Positions 7,896 through 16,292 of a stretch of DNA of 24,709 nt are shown piece by piece. The translations under genes were made by a program, and so were the position numbers. The number at the start of each line of letters is the position of its first letter. Within the stretch, counting starts at the first letter, position 1. Location: IMG/VR virus record IMGVR_UViG_3300025853_000616, positions 1-24,709 of that record. One strand, written 5' to 3'. This stretch comes from a virus. The notes beneath the pieces were generated by a model. It worked only from the letters and a program-made list of their open reading frames with translations, made no database searches and was not told the origin of the DNA.

Positions 7896-8707
7896 ATCGC
7901 ATACCTCACAATAACAATTCCAGAACCACCGGCTCCTCCACGGAGATTATTATTTCTGCCGCCTGAGCCGCCGCCTCCGGTATTGGGTGAGCCATCGTTT
8001 CCTATCGAAGGATTTGCAGTAGGACCTGAAGCTCCTCCCCCCAGTCCCCCTGCACTAAAAGCATTTCCTCCTCCACCTCCGTAGTAGGTGGGTGTGCCAG
8101 TTATTGAAAATTCTCTTCCATTGATATTGTGGACAGTCGAGGTTCCTCCTGCACCGCCTCCACGGCCTCCAGCATAAATTGCAATAGAGTTTTGGCCGGG
8201 GGAGCCATAACCAATTGCTCCTCCAGAATTTCCCTGTAACGCTGCTCCCCCGTTATATATGCCAGTACCTCCGGCACCTCCACCAGAACCTCCTGATGCC
8301 CCGGAATAGTATCCCCCGCCTCCACCACCTCTCGCAATAGAGTCAAATGCAGAGCTATTACCCCCATTCGTGCCACTGCTGGTGTCACGGCCAATGCCAC
8401 CCCCACCAATAACTACGGGATATGATCCTTTTAACAAAGGTTTTCCACTATGGTACAGTACACCTCCAGCACCACCTCCAGAACCACCTCCATAACCAGC
8501 CCCTCCGCCACCGCCGCCAGCGACTACAAGGTATTCAAAGGTTCCTTCACTCAGTACGTTAAAACTACTAGACCCTACAGTTGTAAACATGTGAATTCTA
8601 TAGACTATATCTTCCACTTTAATAATGTATGACGTATCTCCACCCTGAGCCCATGCACCTGACTGTTTACGGAGAATTAGACGTCCGGGGGTGTAAATAG
8701 GGCTCAT
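7892..8707 (-). CDS. Glycine-rich adhesin (polyglycine tip protein)
   Basis: A 271-residue protein. After an N-terminal ~60 residues, probably a mounting domain (LILRKQSGAWAQGG, then YRIHMFTTVG), the chain becomes a series of poly-Gly blocks from residue ~60 to the end. It closes with GGSGIVIVRY, a common terminus of glycine-rich phage and bacterial surface proteins. Phage tip adhesins such as T-even gp38 use stacked polyglycine-II helices with exposed loops that decide host range; this protein plausibly works the same way, though it is not obviously homologous. Both ends overlap neighbours by ATGA, so it is translationally coupled within the second minus-strand unit. Confidence 0.83.
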   Translation of the reverse strand: MSPIYTPGRLILRKQSGAWAQGGDTSYIIKVEDIVYRIHMFTTVGSSSFNVLSEGTFEYLVVAGGGGGGAGYGGGSGGGAGGVLYHSGKPLLKGSYPVVIGGGGIGRDTSSGTNGGNSSAFDSIARGGGGGGYYSGASGGSGGGAGGTGIYNGGAALQGNSGGAIGYGSPGQNSIAIYAGGRGGGAGGTSTVHNINGREFSITGTPTYYGGGGGNAFSAGGLGGGASGPTANPSIGNDGSPNTGGGGSGGRNNNLRGGAGGSGIVIVRYAI

Positions 8708-9498
8708 GGCAGAGGTATTAATATTTTATAGGGGTGGTTAGAAGGTAAATTTTCAGTTAACCCTAGTTTGTGGGCTAGATAGCCCTCTAGCTTTTGGCGA
8801 TCACCATCTAGTAAAACTCCTCTAGTGACAATAATTTCTGATGTGACAAATTTGCCAAAACCGATAGCTTCTGGTCTGCGCCAAGCACCGATCGTAAATT
8901 TGTCAATGTCTATGTCATTTGAGTTAAGAGACCCACTGGCGTAGAGAGAGCCGTTTACGGTCATCGTAAAAAACGTACCTGTAAAGACTAAAGAAATGAT
9001 TTGATTTCCCCCCCACACTGGTGTGTTTCCCTCTAAAGTATAGCTATTAGCATCACCTGGTGATCTCCTATACGTACGGAGGTAACCATTAGGGTTTACC
9101 TGAACGTAATGCCCCGTAAAAGTCAAGTTACTGCCAAAAGTAACTAGCATAGAGAGCTGATTGGTTGCACAATTAACAGCCATAACCGCTGACCAGGGAG
9201 AATCTTTTCCATCAGCAATAGCTCCGAGACTATCGCAGGTTAGAAAATTAGAAACCCCGTCAAAACTTATTCCAGGGTTCCCGTTAAACGAGGTGGTATT
9301 GTAAGTTGGACGTGCTGTAGTGCTGGCAATAGCTACTCTTGAGTTCTCACTTTTGTCTCTCCACTCGCTGACAAGTCCACTGCTTTCTGTGATAGTAGAA
9401 CTATCCGAAGCATCTAACCACAGAGATGTATTAAGAACCATGTTAGGGTTCCAAATATCTCCGCTCCAGGTATAACCAGGTCTCCAGATTAGTGTCAT
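8704..9498 (-). CDS. LamG-like lectin-domain adhesin
   Basis: A 264-residue protein. It has a LamG/concanavalin-like core marked by LWLDASDSSTI (~27-37), VSEWRDKS, PGISFDGVSNFL and a central strand set with FFTMTVNGSLYASG. The C-terminal tail DGDRQKLEGYLAHKLGL is typical of bacterial and phage proteins of this type. The N-terminus (LIWRPGYTWSGD) resembles the short N-terminal segments of the following two genes, which may dock to a common fibre. It is distinct from the two tandem LamG genes. It starts 24 bases after the 9523-9951 gene and overlaps the glycine-rich gene by ATGA. Probably carbohydrate-binding. Confidence 0.85.
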   Translation of the reverse strand: MTLIWRPGYTWSGDIWNPNMVLNTSLWLDASDSSTITESSGLVSEWRDKSENSRVAIASTTARPTYNTTSFNGNPGISFDGVSNFLTCDSLGAIADGKDSPWSAVMAVNCATNQLSMLVTFGSNLTFTGHYVQVNPNGYLRTYRRSPGDANSYTLEGNTPVWGGNQIISLVFTGTFFTMTVNGSLYASGSLNSNDIDIDKFTIGAWRRPEAIGFGKFVTSEIIVTRGVLLDGDRQKLEGYLAHKLGLTENLPSNHPYKILIPLP

Positions 9499-9522
9499 TT
9501 TCTGTAGCCCCAGTTTAGATTA

Positions 9523-9951
9523 CTACTTTACTTCAGGTAACGGTCTATCGTAAGCCAGAACCTCAGGCACTCGGGATTCGTCAAGAAGTCCGGCCTGGAC
9601 GAGAAGACCTAGGCCGCTGACAACTCTCGGATCATTCAGACTTACCCTTTCTTCTTCGGTTAGTTGTCCGAGAAGAGAGGAGAGAGTTTGTGCTTTCACC
9701 ATTTCTTCCTCAGTGGCATCCGGGGACGGTTGTGACGCAGCGAGGATGGTCGCATATTCCTGGGGAGTGAAACGGGCGAAGAGAGCTGCGCTAGTGACGC
9801 TAGCAATCTTAAAGAGATCAGAATACGACTTCCCCTGGTGTTCGAGGAATTCCAGGGCGAGGGCTTCGGGAGTCGTACCGTTACGGTTGGCGGCTTCTAC
9901 CCAGCCGTCAATTAGGACTGGATTGGTCAGGGTGATGGTCAGAGTGTCCAT
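9523..9951 (-). CDS. Small helical tail-cassette protein
   Basis: A 142-residue, mostly helical, acidic protein. It starts with a beta-like stretch (MDTLTITLTNPVLIDGW) and the pattern NGTTPEALALEFLEHQGKSY, followed by a helix-rich C-terminus. Similar small proteins occur beside fibre genes in cyanobacterial phages and prophages (from memory). There is no ribosome binding site on the coding strand: the bases before ATG are CTCCTCC, which is anti-Shine-Dalgarno in sense. It is the first gene of the second minus-strand unit, 37 bases after the start of a GTTGAAAGC motif. Function unknown; it could be an assembly helper for the adhesins that follow. Confidence 0.75.
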   Translation of the reverse strand: MDTLTITLTNPVLIDGWVEAANRNGTTPEALALEFLEHQGKSYSDLFKIASVTSAALFARFTPQEYATILAASQPSPDATEEEMVKAQTLSSLLGQLTEEERVSLNDPRVVSGLGLLVQAGLLDESRVPEVLAYDRPLPEVK

Positions 9952-9973
9952 GGAGGAGATAGTGGATCTTTGC

Positions 9974-9988
9974 TATAGAGCTTTCAAC
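9974..9988 (-). promoter_or_regulatory. GTTGAAAGC-N4-TA promoter-like motif (unit 2)
   Basis: On the minus strand the motif reads GTTGAAAGC, TCTA, TA. It is 30 bases beyond the stop of the 10019-10849 gene and starts 37 bases before the ATG at 9951. Promoter role inferred. Confidence 0.6.
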
Positions 9989-10018
9989 GGGGTAGACTGG
10001 GACACTTCTCTGCCTCGC

Positions 10019-10849
10019 TCAAGGTATCGCTGCCGCGAGATCGCTCATCAGCGTTGTGACGCGGGCGTCGAGAAGGGCGAGGTTGACGGATTCGCCGAGG
10101 GAATAGAAGGAAATACGGGCATCAGCATGTACGGCTACAGTTGGACTATTCCTTGCAAAAATCCAAATGGTTCGCGTTGACGGAGTGGCTGATGTTGAGG
10201 ATCCAGATACAGTCACTGAATTTGCACGGGCAAAAACTGTCGTAGAAGAATTTCTGGATCCACCATAGAAACCGGGCACGGGTGGAGCGGAAATTTCCAC
10301 AAATAAGTCTGAGTTTATCTTCATTCTTGAATTATTTGACGGATTCGACACGATCTGCGTGGAATCAAGAGAATTCGCGTCGTCTTTTGTGCCAGCCAAA
10401 GCAGCGAGAGCTGTGTTTAGCTGTGAAACGTAACACGCCAAATGCTTATTATTTTGCGGATCAGCATTATCGGCTCGATTTGTATCTAAATACTTTGTGC
10501 TTCCATTTCCCTTTAGTCCCGTCTCCCTGTCGTAGTCTGACGGCACAAAAGGTCCATTATTCGTGGGCGTTGGCATTGTGCTCACCAGCGGCGTCACCGC
10601 ACCGTTTAAGGTGCGTGCACCAGCAAGGATGCAACTTGCCTTCAGTGCGCTGAAATTGCCATCAGCTTTGCAGCCGACGAAGAAAGAGTTATACGCATCC
10701 TGCACGCCAACTTCCAAGCCGCTCGTGTTGCCTGCTGACACATCGGCGGCAATCACTCGATTGATGAAGTCCTGAGCGTCGGCGTCATATCCACCACCGC
10801 CAGTCGCCAGGCCACCCAAAAACGCCGGGTCAAACAGTCCGAGGGTCAT
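10019..10849 (-). CDS. Phage tail-associated protein, probable adhesin
   Basis: A 276-residue protein. The N-terminal third has DADAQDFINRVIAAD and DAYNSFFVGCKADG followed by LKASCILAGARTLNGA. The middle has GLKGNGSTKYLDTNRADNADPQNN, a block I recognise from many phage and prophage tail-region proteins of unknown exact role. The C-terminal two-thirds resembles a LamG-like beta sandwich ending in RISFYSLGESVNLALLDARV. A strong ribosome binding site (GAGGAGGAG, 10858-10866) precedes the ATG, which also overlaps the upstream stop by ATGA. Base composition is richer in GC than the lectin genes, especially at the 5' end. Probably a receptor-binding or tail-tip protein acquired as part of a cassette. 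Confidence 0.8.
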   Translation of the reverse strand: MTLGLFDPAFLGGLATGGGGYDADAQDFINRVIAADVSAGNTSGLEVGVQDAYNSFFVGCKADGNFSALKASCILAGARTLNGAVTPLVSTMPTPTNNGPFVPSDYDRETGLKGNGSTKYLDTNRADNADPQNNKHLACYVSQLNTALAALAGTKDDANSLDSTQIVSNPSNNSRMKINSDLFVEISAPPVPGFYGGSRNSSTTVFARANSVTVSGSSTSATPSTRTIWIFARNSPTVAVHADARISFYSLGESVNLALLDARVTTLMSDLAAAIP

Positions 10850-11412
10850 ACCACCAGCTCCTCCTCTGTGTCACCGAGCGCGGCAACAAACTGCTCTGGG
10901 AGGTCATGCGCCACGGCGAGAGCCTGGATCCCAGCGACCAATTCAGGGCTGATCAAGCCAGCGCCACTGGCGACACGCCAAGCATTCAAGAAGATCCTGC
11001 TGTCACCATCGGCAGCCTTGCCCAGGCCGATGCCCAGCGCCAGTGCCAGGCGGGGGCTTACGTGCTCGGCGGCCACCAGGAGCTGATCGACTTCCGGCGG
11101 CAGGGCATCGTTGAACTCAATCCAGCGCGGCGGGTGCGTCGCCCTGTAGTACGCCTGTTTCTCAGCCTCGGTCAGCTCAATGATCTCCCACTGCTGCAGC
11201 CACTGGCCGTCTTGCTCAACAGGCTGCACCTCAATCACCTTGTGCGCGGCCGGATCAAACTCAGGGCGTTCCTGCTTGATCACGCGGAACACGTCGTAGT
11301 GCGCCAGTTCGGCGTCACTCGGCGCCCAAGAGAACGAACGGCTCGGTTCATCCTGGCGAAGCTGGCTCAGCGAATAGGGCCAGCGGAGAGGGTTCAGTCG
11401 AATCAGGCTCAT
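10846..11412 (-). CDS. Fibre-associated small protein, possible tail fibre assembly protein
   Basis: I place the start at ATG 11412, giving 188 residues. It overlaps the TGA of the long fibre gene (ATGA), which fits translational coupling; an upstream ATG at 11439 would add nine basic residues inside the fibre gene and is less likely. The N-terminal half resembles the PLSLxQLRxDEP...SFP pattern of small genes placed directly after tail fibres in cyanobacterial phages and prophages. The C-terminal half is helical (LALALGIGLGKAADGDSRIFLNAW). It could be a fibre chaperone or a tip protein. This stretch is clearly GC-richer than most of the window, which suggests recent transfer. Confidence 0.75.
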   Translation of the reverse strand: MSLIRLNPLRWPYSLSQLRQDEPSRSFSWAPSDAELAHYDVFRVIKQERPEFDPAAHKVIEVQPVEQDGQWLQQWEIIELTEAEKQAYYRATHPPRWIEFNDALPPEVDQLLVAAEHVSPRLALALGIGLGKAADGDSRIFLNAWRVASGAGLISPELVAGIQALAVAHDLPEQFVAALGDTEEELVV

Positions 11413-14400
11413 GGTTGTACAGCGTAAGCGGCGATGCAATCGGAATTATTTGTCCCGAAGAAAGTCAAGGAAAGTATCGCCGATTTACCCGCTGCGATAC
11501 TGGCGGGTTTTTCACTTACAAATACCCAGTCTGCTGGGAATGTGAGATTGCGAGATGTTGAATCAGTAATCAACCTGATAACTACTTGACGCCCAGCAGC
11601 TTGACCTGAGGAGGTAAGTGTAAGGTCTCCGGTTAGATTTATAGTACGATATTGACCATGTAGTGAAGAAAGATCTAGATTTACTGTTGACGAATATGTA
11701 ATAGATGAGAAAGAGGTAGCTGGAGCCAGTCCACTCTGAGTAGTACTGGCGATATTACCTGTAATAGCTCCACTACTACTGACTCTAAACCTGCTAACTC
11801 CGTTGAATTGGAGGTCAAGTAAATTGCCGTTAAAACTACTCAGGGAGTTGACCCCCAGCCCAGTTCCATTCGTATTCCATGCACTAGAACTAGCACCACT
11901 GGGTTCGATCAGAACCTGGGGTTTAGTCGTCGTCGCAGTCCCCCCAGAAGACCAAGTTCCGGTTAAACGGAGTGGGGGATTTGAAAAATCCCCAGCAGTA
12001 CTGATACTGAGACGGGTGGAGATTGTAATGTTTCCGGTTGAGTCTACAACACTACCATTTACACCTGCATACGAGCCGGCAGAATTAAACACAAGGTTTC
12101 CACTTGACCCTGCTACGAGACCAACAGTACCCGTCGCATCGGGGAACGAGATTACCCGATCTTGAGTCGGTGTTACCATCTGCAACGTTGTTGCAAATGT
12201 TCCACCGTCGTCCAGGGTAATGTCACCGCCAACGTCCAGATTGTTGTTGACGTTGACCGGGGCGGAGCCTGAAGCGGTCAGGTTGAGGGGAACGTCGTCG
12301 GCACCCGTACCGGACGTTTCAGCGGCAAGCGTAACGGCAGTGCTGGTGCTGGATAACGCAGCGCGGACGTAGTTACTGGCGTCGGTGTAGGTGCCGTAGC
12401 AGCGGAAGGTTTGGGCGTTGGTGCCGTTGCGTTGGGCGACTCTACCCGTTGAATCCAAGAAAAACGCAGAACTAATGCCGGAGTTTGAATCTGACGCAGA
12501 TGCAGACCAACCAATCCCGTGATCACTTTGAACTCTAATAGTACTGGTGTTTATTGTAAGAATTCTTTGAGTGTTAATAGATACATTAAAACCACTAAAA
12601 GGAGCTTCTATTACAGAGCATGCTCCACCTGTGTTATTGTAAGACTCGCCTATTTGGTTTACATACAGCGTCGAGATTCTGCCAATGCCAGAGCTGTTTA
12701 CGCTGAACTTTGATGTACCATTCACCTGCAGATCCAGCAGGTTTCCGGAGAAGCCGGAGGGCGCATTAACACCAAGTCCCGTACCATTCGTACCCCAAGA
12801 CTCACTTGCCGTCCCCTCAGGTTCGATCAGAACATGCGGCTTAGTCGTCGTAGAACTACCACCACTGAACCAGCTTCCGCTAAACAACTGGGCCGGACTA
12901 GATCCAGTGGTGCTATTGTAGCTATTAGTTACTCTACCAGAGATACTGATAAGGTCTTCATCTAAAGAGATTAATCTGGTTCCAGAAAAAGCGCCATTAT
13001 TGTTATAAATAAGCTGACCGTTAATGCCTGAGACAAGAGCGATAGTTCCAGTAGCATTTGGGAAAGAGATGATATGGTTTTCGGTGGCAGGTACCATCTG
13101 CAACGAGGTACTGAACTCCTCGTTTCCGTCGAACCTGATTCCTCCGCTGACCCCTAACTCCTTGGTGGTGTCGTCCCAGGTCAGATCGGCAGAGCCGGAG
13201 AGATCACCATCTTTATTAAATTGAATCTGAGTATTATCTCCTCCAGGCTCGACATTGCCAGGGACCCACTGTCCACTGGCTTCGTTATAAGTAAGAGCTT
13301 GACGGTCTACAGGGGGATTTGATGAAATGTCGACGTCCGTATTATCACTTAGAGAGACAGACCCGCTCTCGGCAGACGTAATACGACCGCTCGAATCAAC
13401 GGTTACAGTGGCGAGGTTGTAAGTATTAGCCTCTACACCGGTTTCCGGGAAATCAAAGGAAAAAGAACCGGTCTCTGAGTCGTAGCTCAGGCCATTCGTA
13501 CCAGAAACAGATAAGGAATTGCGAGCACGGGACTCAGTAAAATATAGGTTAGTCAGACCCTCTGGTACTTCATCCGTACTAGGCGGCCTGGAGCTGATTT
13601 CTACGTAAGCTGAACCACCCCAACGATAAGTTTTGCCATTATCCAGAGAAACATAGATCTTTCCTGTTTCACCAGTCTCCGGTAACGAGTCAAAGTCCGC
13701 GTATTCCAGAACATCATCGACATAGCTAGGTAAAAGCGAAGAGGGTACAAGTCCGCTTCCGTCTAGCCTGGCAAGACCGTCAGGCTCGTTGATACTGAGT
13801 TCGATATTCCTTGACCGGATCCAGTATCCCTGGTTGTCCTGCTCGCTAGTATCGGTAATCGTGAGAGGAAGATCTCCGGTAACCGAAATATCAGTCAGAA
13901 ATTTATTGTCCGTATACGTTTTTACAGCAAACTGTGAAGGTACCGTATTACTATCCGGACCGCCAATCGATGCGATAAGAGATGTGTTATTGCTGACTTC
14001 TCTAAGCTGTTCGCCGACAGTAGAAATACCACCATTTCGGCTAAACGGACCGATGAAGTTCAGACCGGAAAGATTAAACTGATCAGTGTTAATTGTAACG
14101 CTACCGCTCGTACCATCTACACTGAACTGGCTACCGACCTTGAAGTCACCCCTTTCATTTGTGTTACTGCTGTAGACACGACCGTTGTTGGTCTCGACAA
14201 TGGCGTTTCCTTCAATCGGTACGCCCCCGTTCCAGGGAAGCGCATCGTAGTTCATACCACTGCCGACAAACTCGAAGGTATGTGACGGAGCGCTGATCTG
14301 AGACCGGTTTCTGAAGTCTAGAGTCTGTCCGAGATGGATCGGTTCCTTTAGGCCACCGTTCAAGCCGGAGAAGAATACGACACGATATCCCGCACGACTC

Positions 14401-16292
14401 GGGTCGGTATTATCGACCTCGTTACCGTTTACATCGATAGGAATACTGCTAGTAATGACATAGGCGATGGCCGAGGAGATAAAACGAATACCATCGATCG
14501 TGACATCTCCGTCTCCCAAGGGGAGCTGAGAGGAGGTCTTGATTGTTACGAGGCCGGTAGTTTTATTATAATCCGCGCCAATAATCTTGTAGTCCGTACC
14601 GTCGATAGTGGCCGTACCACTCCCCACATACTCGTAGTCCGGACCATCCGGATCGAAGGAATCTTCGATGTAAGTGAAAGTAAACCCGTCTATTCTAGTG
14701 TAGCTAAAGGTTTTCTCTTCTGGTAATCCGGTAGACGAGTTCCTGGGAAATACGATTTCTGGGAACATCAACTGCCCAGCATTCGGCCTCGAAGCTGAGT
14801 TACAAATGAAGCTTAGGCCGGAGAGGGAAACAGAATCACCAACTTGGGGCACATAGCCACTCGCTGTAAGTATGGCTACACCGCTAGTTCCATCGTAGGT
14901 CGCACTAGTAATTGGGTACTCATTTTCCCCGAGAATTACCTTGCCTCCTCCGACATACTCATGAAGTATATCAGTGGTCCCGAGAGTCACATAGAACTTG
15001 CCCTCGTCGACATTGAAGACAGAGATGGGATTGCCAGAACTACCAAGACTGCCCTGGACGGGGTACTTGATTTGTCTCCCTAGTCTGTTAGGACCAAGGT
15101 CAATGACATCAATTTCTGTTACGCCTTGGCGCAGGAACTGATAGGTTCCATCAGAAACACCCGTTAGATCAAGAGCTAAACCGTTTTTCGAAATACTGAG
15201 TTTAAACGTATCGGCTGTCAGCCCCTCCTCTACTACGTAGTAGATCGTATTATCCTCTAGACCAGTAGGTAAAACCCCTTGGGTCGCTTTGACAGTAACC
15301 TGGTCGTTAACGACCAGCTCGTGATTTACACAGGAAAAAGTATCTGTGTCCAGATCAACTGTAAAGGTCTTCTCTAGCCTAATTGCCCCGAATACAGAGG
15401 TCCGCGCTGACCCGGTAAACAGAGGGGAACGGCTGTAACCGTCAGCCATCAGGCCGTAAAGTCCGAAGTCGGTTGTTCCTCCACCGCTCAGGTTTACCTG
15501 GCCTCCCGTCTCCGTACGGACATGGTATGTGCAGAAAGTCCCGAAGAAGCTGACAAGCTGGGCGTAACCGTCATTCAGAACCAGACAACCCGGACCGCCA
15601 AGGTTAACTTGGGTATACGAGTCGACAACCATCGACCGAATCGGGCTGTTAATCGAGCACTTGCTACCATCAACTCGAATACCTCCACCCGTATTACCTG
15701 TACTGTTCGATCCGGCCAGACCTCTATCGTCCTCGGCCGTAATACTCGTACAGTTTTGAATATACGGAGACTTAAAGATATGGGCACCGAGACTGATAGC
15801 TCCGCGATGTCTGTTATCTGCTAGCTCGTCGAAATCAATCGCCCACGCTTGCCTGGTTTCATCGGCTTGGTGTCCGGCGAATGAAAGACCCCAGCACCAG
15901 AAACCGGAGTCAACCTTAAAGATGTCGTTGAATTCCTGACCGGGGGCAGGCTGAACGATCGTACTGCGGAGGCCACTGCCAAAGATGGTTACGTCGTATT
16001 TCCACCGAATTGGTAGGATATCCTCGATGTAGGTTCCGGGAGAAACAAATACAACATCCCCAGGCTCAGCCTGAAGCGAAGCGGCCCTCAGCGTACGTAG
16101 AGGTTCAGCAATACTGGTTCCATCATTCTCATCGTCACCGTCCAGGGACACATAGATCTTTCTGGAATCCCTAAATTGCTCCAGCAAAGAAGCAGTCGTC
16201 TCACCTATGCCGTCCGATGTGACAAACTGGTCGACATTATACAACTTCGTAGACGTTTCAATCTGGTCTACTTGTAATTTTCCAAAAGTCAT
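11409..16292 (-). CDS. Long tail fibre protein with beta-helix and repeated C-terminal modules
   Basis: A 1627-residue fibre. The ATG at 16292 is chosen because of a GGAGG site about 8 bases upstream, a TGATG overlap with the previous gene, and the MTFGKLQVDQIETST start typical of such fibres. Residues ~39-300 form a pectate-lyase-like beta-helix (KIYVSLDGDDENDGTS, GDVVFVSPGTYIED, GSGLRSTIVQP, then GGGIRVDGS and MVVDSYTQVNLGG). Residues 444-500 and 553-608 are two copies of a small beta-domain. A ~306-residue unit repeats at ~1059-1204 and ~1365-1508. The C-terminal cap (LTFPADWVFVSEKPASIAAGKSAIL) is a common fibre tip. It is likely trimeric. The beta-helix may bind or cut polysaccharide, but I see no certain catalytic residues. 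Confidence 0.93.
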   Translation of the reverse strand: MTFGKLQVDQIETSTKLYNVDQFVTSDGIGETTASLLEQFRDSRKIYVSLDGDDENDGTSIAEPLRTLRAASLQAEPGDVVFVSPGTYIEDILPIRWKYDVTIFGSGLRSTIVQPAPGQEFNDIFKVDSGFWCWGLSFAGHQADETRQAWAIDFDELADNRHRGAISLGAHIFKSPYIQNCTSITAEDDRGLAGSNSTGNTGGGIRVDGSKCSINSPIRSMVVDSYTQVNLGGPGCLVLNDGYAQLVSFFGTFCTYHVRTETGGQVNLSGGGTTDFGLYGLMADGYSRSPLFTGSARTSVFGAIRLEKTFTVDLDTDTFSCVNHELVVNDQVTVKATQGVLPTGLEDNTIYYVVEEGLTADTFKLSISKNGLALDLTGVSDGTYQFLRQGVTEIDVIDLGPNRLGRQIKYPVQGSLGSSGNPISVFNVDEGKFYVTLGTTDILHEYVGGGKVILGENEYPITSATYDGTSGVAILTASGYVPQVGDSVSLSGLSFICNSASRPNAGQLMFPEIVFPRNSSTGLPEEKTFSYTRIDGFTFTYIEDSFDPDGPDYEYVGSGTATIDGTDYKIIGADYNKTTGLVTIKTSSQLPLGDGDVTIDGIRFISSAIAYVITSSIPIDVNGNEVDNTDPSRAGYRVVFFSGLNGGLKEPIHLGQTLDFRNRSQISAPSHTFEFVGSGMNYDALPWNGGVPIEGNAIVETNNGRVYSSNTNERGDFKVGSQFSVDGTSGSVTINTDQFNLSGLNFIGPFSRNGGISTVGEQLREVSNNTSLIASIGGPDSNTVPSQFAVKTYTDNKFLTDISVTGDLPLTITDTSEQDNQGYWIRSRNIELSINEPDGLARLDGSGLVPSSLLPSYVDDVLEYADFDSLPETGETGKIYVSLDNGKTYRWGGSAYVEISSRPPSTDEVPEGLTNLYFTESRARNSLSVSGTNGLSYDSETGSFSFDFPETGVEANTYNLATVTVDSSGRITSAESGSVSLSDNTDVDISSNPPVDRQALTYNEASGQWVPGNVEPGGDNTQIQFNKDGDLSGSADLTWDDTTKELGVSGGIRFDGNEEFSTSLQMVPATENHIISFPNATGTIALVSGINGQLIYNNNGAFSGTRLISLDEDLISISGRVTNSYNSTTGSSPAQLFSGSWFSGGSSTTTKPHVLIEPEGTASESWGTNGTGLGVNAPSGFSGNLLDLQVNGTSKFSVNSSGIGRISTLYVNQIGESYNNTGGACSVIEAPFSGFNVSINTQRILTINTSTIRVQSDHGIGWSASASDSNSGISSAFFLDSTGRVAQRNGTNAQTFRCYGTYTDASNYVRAALSSTSTAVTLAAETSGTGADDVPLNLTASGSAPVNVNNNLDVGGDITLDDGGTFATTLQMVTPTQDRVISFPDATGTVGLVAGSSGNLVFNSAGSYAGVNGSVVDSTGNITISTRLSISTAGDFSNPPLRLTGTWSSGGTATTTKPQVLIEPSGASSSAWNTNGTGLGVNSLSSFNGNLLDLQFNGVSRFRVSSSGAITGNIASTTQSGLAPATSFSSITYSSTVNLDLSSLHGQYRTINLTGDLTLTSSGQAAGRQVVIRLITDSTSRNLTFPADWVFVSEKPASIAAGKSAILSLTFFGTNNSDCIAAYAVQP
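11769..12200 (-). repeat. C-terminal fibre repeat, copy 2
   Basis: Codes for fibre residues ~1365-1508, with TTLQMVTPTQDRVISFPDAT and GTATTTKPQVLIEPSG...LGVN...GNLLDLQFNG. It matches copy 1 after a shift of 306 residues and ends just before the C-terminal cap. Confidence 0.8.
12681..13118 (-). repeat. C-terminal fibre repeat, copy 1
   Basis: Codes for fibre residues ~1059-1204. Two blocks recur in copy 2 with the same spacing: TSLQMVPATENHIISFPNAT and GSSTTTKPHVLIEPEG...LGVN...GNLLDLQVNG. The period between copies is 306 residues. Confidence 0.8.
14469..14636 (-). repeat. Internal fibre beta-domain, copy B
   Basis: Codes for fibre residues ~553-608 (EYVGSGTATIDGTDYKIIGA, KTTGLVTIKT, GIRFISSAI). 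It is a diverged copy of the 14793-14963 domain, 109 residues further along the chain. Confidence 0.72.
14793..14963 (-). repeat. Internal fibre beta-domain, copy A
   Basis: Codes for fibre residues ~444-500, with EYVGGGKVILGENEYPITSA, the TYDGTSGVAILT strand and GLSFICNSA. It matches copy B position by position in the main hydrophobic and Gly residues. Confidence 0.72.

Noticed and set aside
8101-8409. Second minus-strand frame inside the glycine-rich gene
   Set aside because: GGN-rich codons produce long open frames in neighbouring frames. The sequence is repetitive Val/Glu/Ala without coupling or a start site.
10906-11427. Plus-strand open frame opposite the fibre-associated small gene
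   Set aside because: Open frames on the opposite strand are expected in GC-rich DNA. The minus-strand gene has coupled ends and a family-like sequence.
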